The translations under genes were made by a program, and so were the position numbers. Positions 62,937-64,000 of a stretch of DNA of 64,000 nt are shown one piece after another. Position 1 is the first letter of the stretch. Each line of letters starts with the position of its first letter. This DNA comes from Streptomyces sp. ISL-1 (lineage in GTDB: Bacteria; Actinomycetota; Actinomycetes; Streptomycetales; Streptomycetaceae). The notes under the pieces were generated by a model. That model worked only from the letters and a program-made list of their open reading frames with translations, was not told the DNA's origin and ran no database searches. The stretch covers positions 1 to 64,000 of the forward strand of contig NZ_JAGGOI010000008.1 in NCBI RefSeq assembly GCF_018614585.1, written 5' to 3'.

Positions 62937-63725
62937 GTGTCCAGCTCCGACATCTTCATCGGCGAGATCATTGGTACCGCCGTACTCATCCTGCTCGGTG
63001 GTGGCGTGGTTGCCGCCGTCGTACTCAAGCGCTCGAAGGCGCAGAACGCCGGCTGGCTGGCGATAACCTTCGGGTGGGGATTCGCGGTCATGATCGCGGT
63101 CTACATGACGGGCACTCTTTCCGGCGCCCACCTCAACCCCGCAGTCACCGTCGGCATCGCGGTCAAGGACGGGGACTGGAGCAATGTTCCGGTCTACCTC
63201 GCCGGGCAGATGCTCGGCGCCATGATCGGTGCCGCTCTGGTCTGGATCGCGTACTACGGACAGTTCCAGGCCCACCTCACGGACCCGGAGATCATCGCCG
63301 CGCCTCCGCACGAGGAAGGCCTGGTCAGCGAGGCGGCCGCGCCGAAGGCCGGACCAGTGCTCGGCGTCTTCTCGACAGGCCCCGAGGTCCGGGTCGTGTG
63401 GCAGAACCTGGCCACCGAGATCATCGGCACCACGGTGCTCGTGCTCGCGGTCCTGACACAGGGCCTCAACGACAGCGGCAACGGTCTCGGCGTCATCGGC
63501 GCACTGATCGTCGCGCTCACCGTCGTCGGCATCGGCCTCTCGCTCGGCGGCCCGACGGGCTACGCCATCAACCCGGCCCGCGACCTCGGCCCGCGCATCG
63601 TGCACGCCCTGCTGCCGCTGCCCAACAAGGGCGGCTCGGACTGGGGCTACGCCTGGATCCCGGTCGTCGGTCCGCTGATCGGCGGCGCCCTCGCAGCGGG
63701 TATCTACAACCTCGCGTTCGCCTAA
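62937..63725 (+). CDS. glpF: Glycerol uptake facilitator GlpF (aquaglyceroporin)
   Basis: A 262-residue MIP-family channel with six membrane helices and two half-helix signatures, LNPAVT and [10 protein letters not shown] (the Asp after NPAR marks glycerol facilitators). It carries glycerol across the membrane by diffusion. The GTG start has AAAGGAG 6 nt upstream. glpK follows after 30 bp. Confidence 0.95.
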   Translation: MSSSDIFIGEIIGTAVLILLGGGVVAAVVLKRSKAQNAGWLAITFGWGFAVMIAVYMTGTLSGAHLNPAVTVGIAVKDGDWSNVPVYLAGQMLGAMIGAALVWIAYYGQFQAHLTDPEIIAAPPHEEGLVSEAAAPKAGPVLGVFSTGPEVRVVWQNLATEIIGTTVLVLAVLTQGLNDSGNGLGVIGALIVALTVVGIGLSLGGPTGYAINPARDLGPRIVHALLPLPNKGGSDWGYAWIPVVGPLIGGALAAGIYNLAFA

Positions 63726-63755
63726 GCCGACCCTCTGACCTCGCAGGAGCACCCC

Positions 63756-64000
63756 GTGACCGACGCACACATCACCGGCCCGTTCATCGCGGCCATCGAC
63801 CAGGGCACCACCTCCAGCCGCTGCATCGTCTTCGACACCGACGGCCGGATCGTCTCCGTCGACCAGAAGGAGCACGAGCAGATCTTCCCGAAGCCGGGCT
63901 GGGTGGAGCACAACGCCGCCGAGATCTGGACCAATGTCCAGGAGGTCGTCGACAGCGCCATCGCCAAGGCGGGTATCACCTCCGCCGACGTCAAGGCCAT
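63756..64000 (+). CDS. glpK: Glycerol kinase GlpK, 5' part (truncated by window edge)
   Basis: The first 81 codons show the FGGY kinase opening ([16 protein letters not shown]), then [20 protein letters not shown]. It phosphorylates glycerol to glycerol 3-phosphate, the inducing signal for GylR. The GTG start follows CAGGAG. The rest lies beyond the window. Confidence 0.96.
   Translation, partial: MTDAHITGPFIAAIDQGTTSSRCIVFDTDGRIVSVDQKEHEQIFPKPGWVEHNAAEIWTNVQEVVDSAIAKAGITSADVKA

Overview
The window is high-GC DNA with strong third-position GC bias, many GTG starts and AGGAG-type ribosome binding sites. It carries Streptomyces markers: a Pup-proteasome locus, gylR-glpF-glpK, an IdeR/DmdR-type iron box and DUF2510. 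The order helY - tatC/tatA - pafC/pafB - FKBP genes - pafA - prcA/prcB/pup/dop/arc - metH - gylR/glpF/glpK is the conserved Streptomyces chromosomal core arrangement, as I recall it from S. coelicolor. I therefore read this as a chromosomal segment of a Streptomyces species and not a plasmid or prophage. I see no rRNA, tRNA, CRISPR array, insertion sequence or phage gene.

Layout. 0-3 kb: the 5' part of a proline-rich gene, a PLP-dependent amino acid deaminase/aldolase and a DUF2510 membrane protein. 2.9-9.5 kb: a catabolic island matching the gamma-glutamylation route for ethanolamine. It holds a GlnA4-like synthetase, an aldehyde dehydrogenase and an SDR on the minus strand, and divergently a FadR-type regulator, an ethanolamine permease and a PuuD-like hydrolase; ACCATTG half-sites lie upstream of both transcription units. 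9.6-18 kb: LysR/TDT exporter pair, a secreted subtilisin, an XRE-cupin regulator with a BtuF-like binding protein, and a glycine betaine-type ABC transporter whose permease and binding protein are fused. 18-20 kb: a 5'-3' exonuclease and an iron-box-controlled siderophore-interacting protein.

20.1-24.4 kb is the most interesting part. An ECF sigma factor (SigK type), its zinc-finger anti-sigma factor and a DNA photolyase are followed by a convergent cyclopropane-fatty-acid-synthase-like methyltransferase. The sigma gene and the methyltransferase gene each carry the same promoter, GACCAATCC-N15-CCGAAT, which predicts one regulon for DNA photorepair and lipid modification. Next to it, 24.4-25.0 kb holds gene debris, including a TetR C-terminal fragment with an 18-bp tandem duplication.

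25-49 kb: a TetR regulator, a SnoaL-like protein, the helicase HelY, a diacylglycerol kinase-like protein, TatC/TatA, two small proteins, the WYL pair PafC/PafB, two FKBP peptidyl-prolyl isomerases, and a secreted metzincin protease with a lipoprotein. Then come PafA with an MFS protein, a LacI regulator and a beta-propeller-like protein, and the proteasome block prcA-prcB-pup-dop-arc. Pup already ends in Gly-Gly-Glu.

49-64 kb: ferredoxin, a secreted repeat protein, TrmI, a site-2 protease with CBS domains, a RecB-like nuclease, an orphan response regulator, two tandem paralogous peptide-type binding proteins without a transporter, a HAD phosphatase and MetH. The glycerol operon gylR-glpF-glpK closes the window (glpK is cut by the edge); the same GCATTGTCGAAC motif precedes gylR and glpF.
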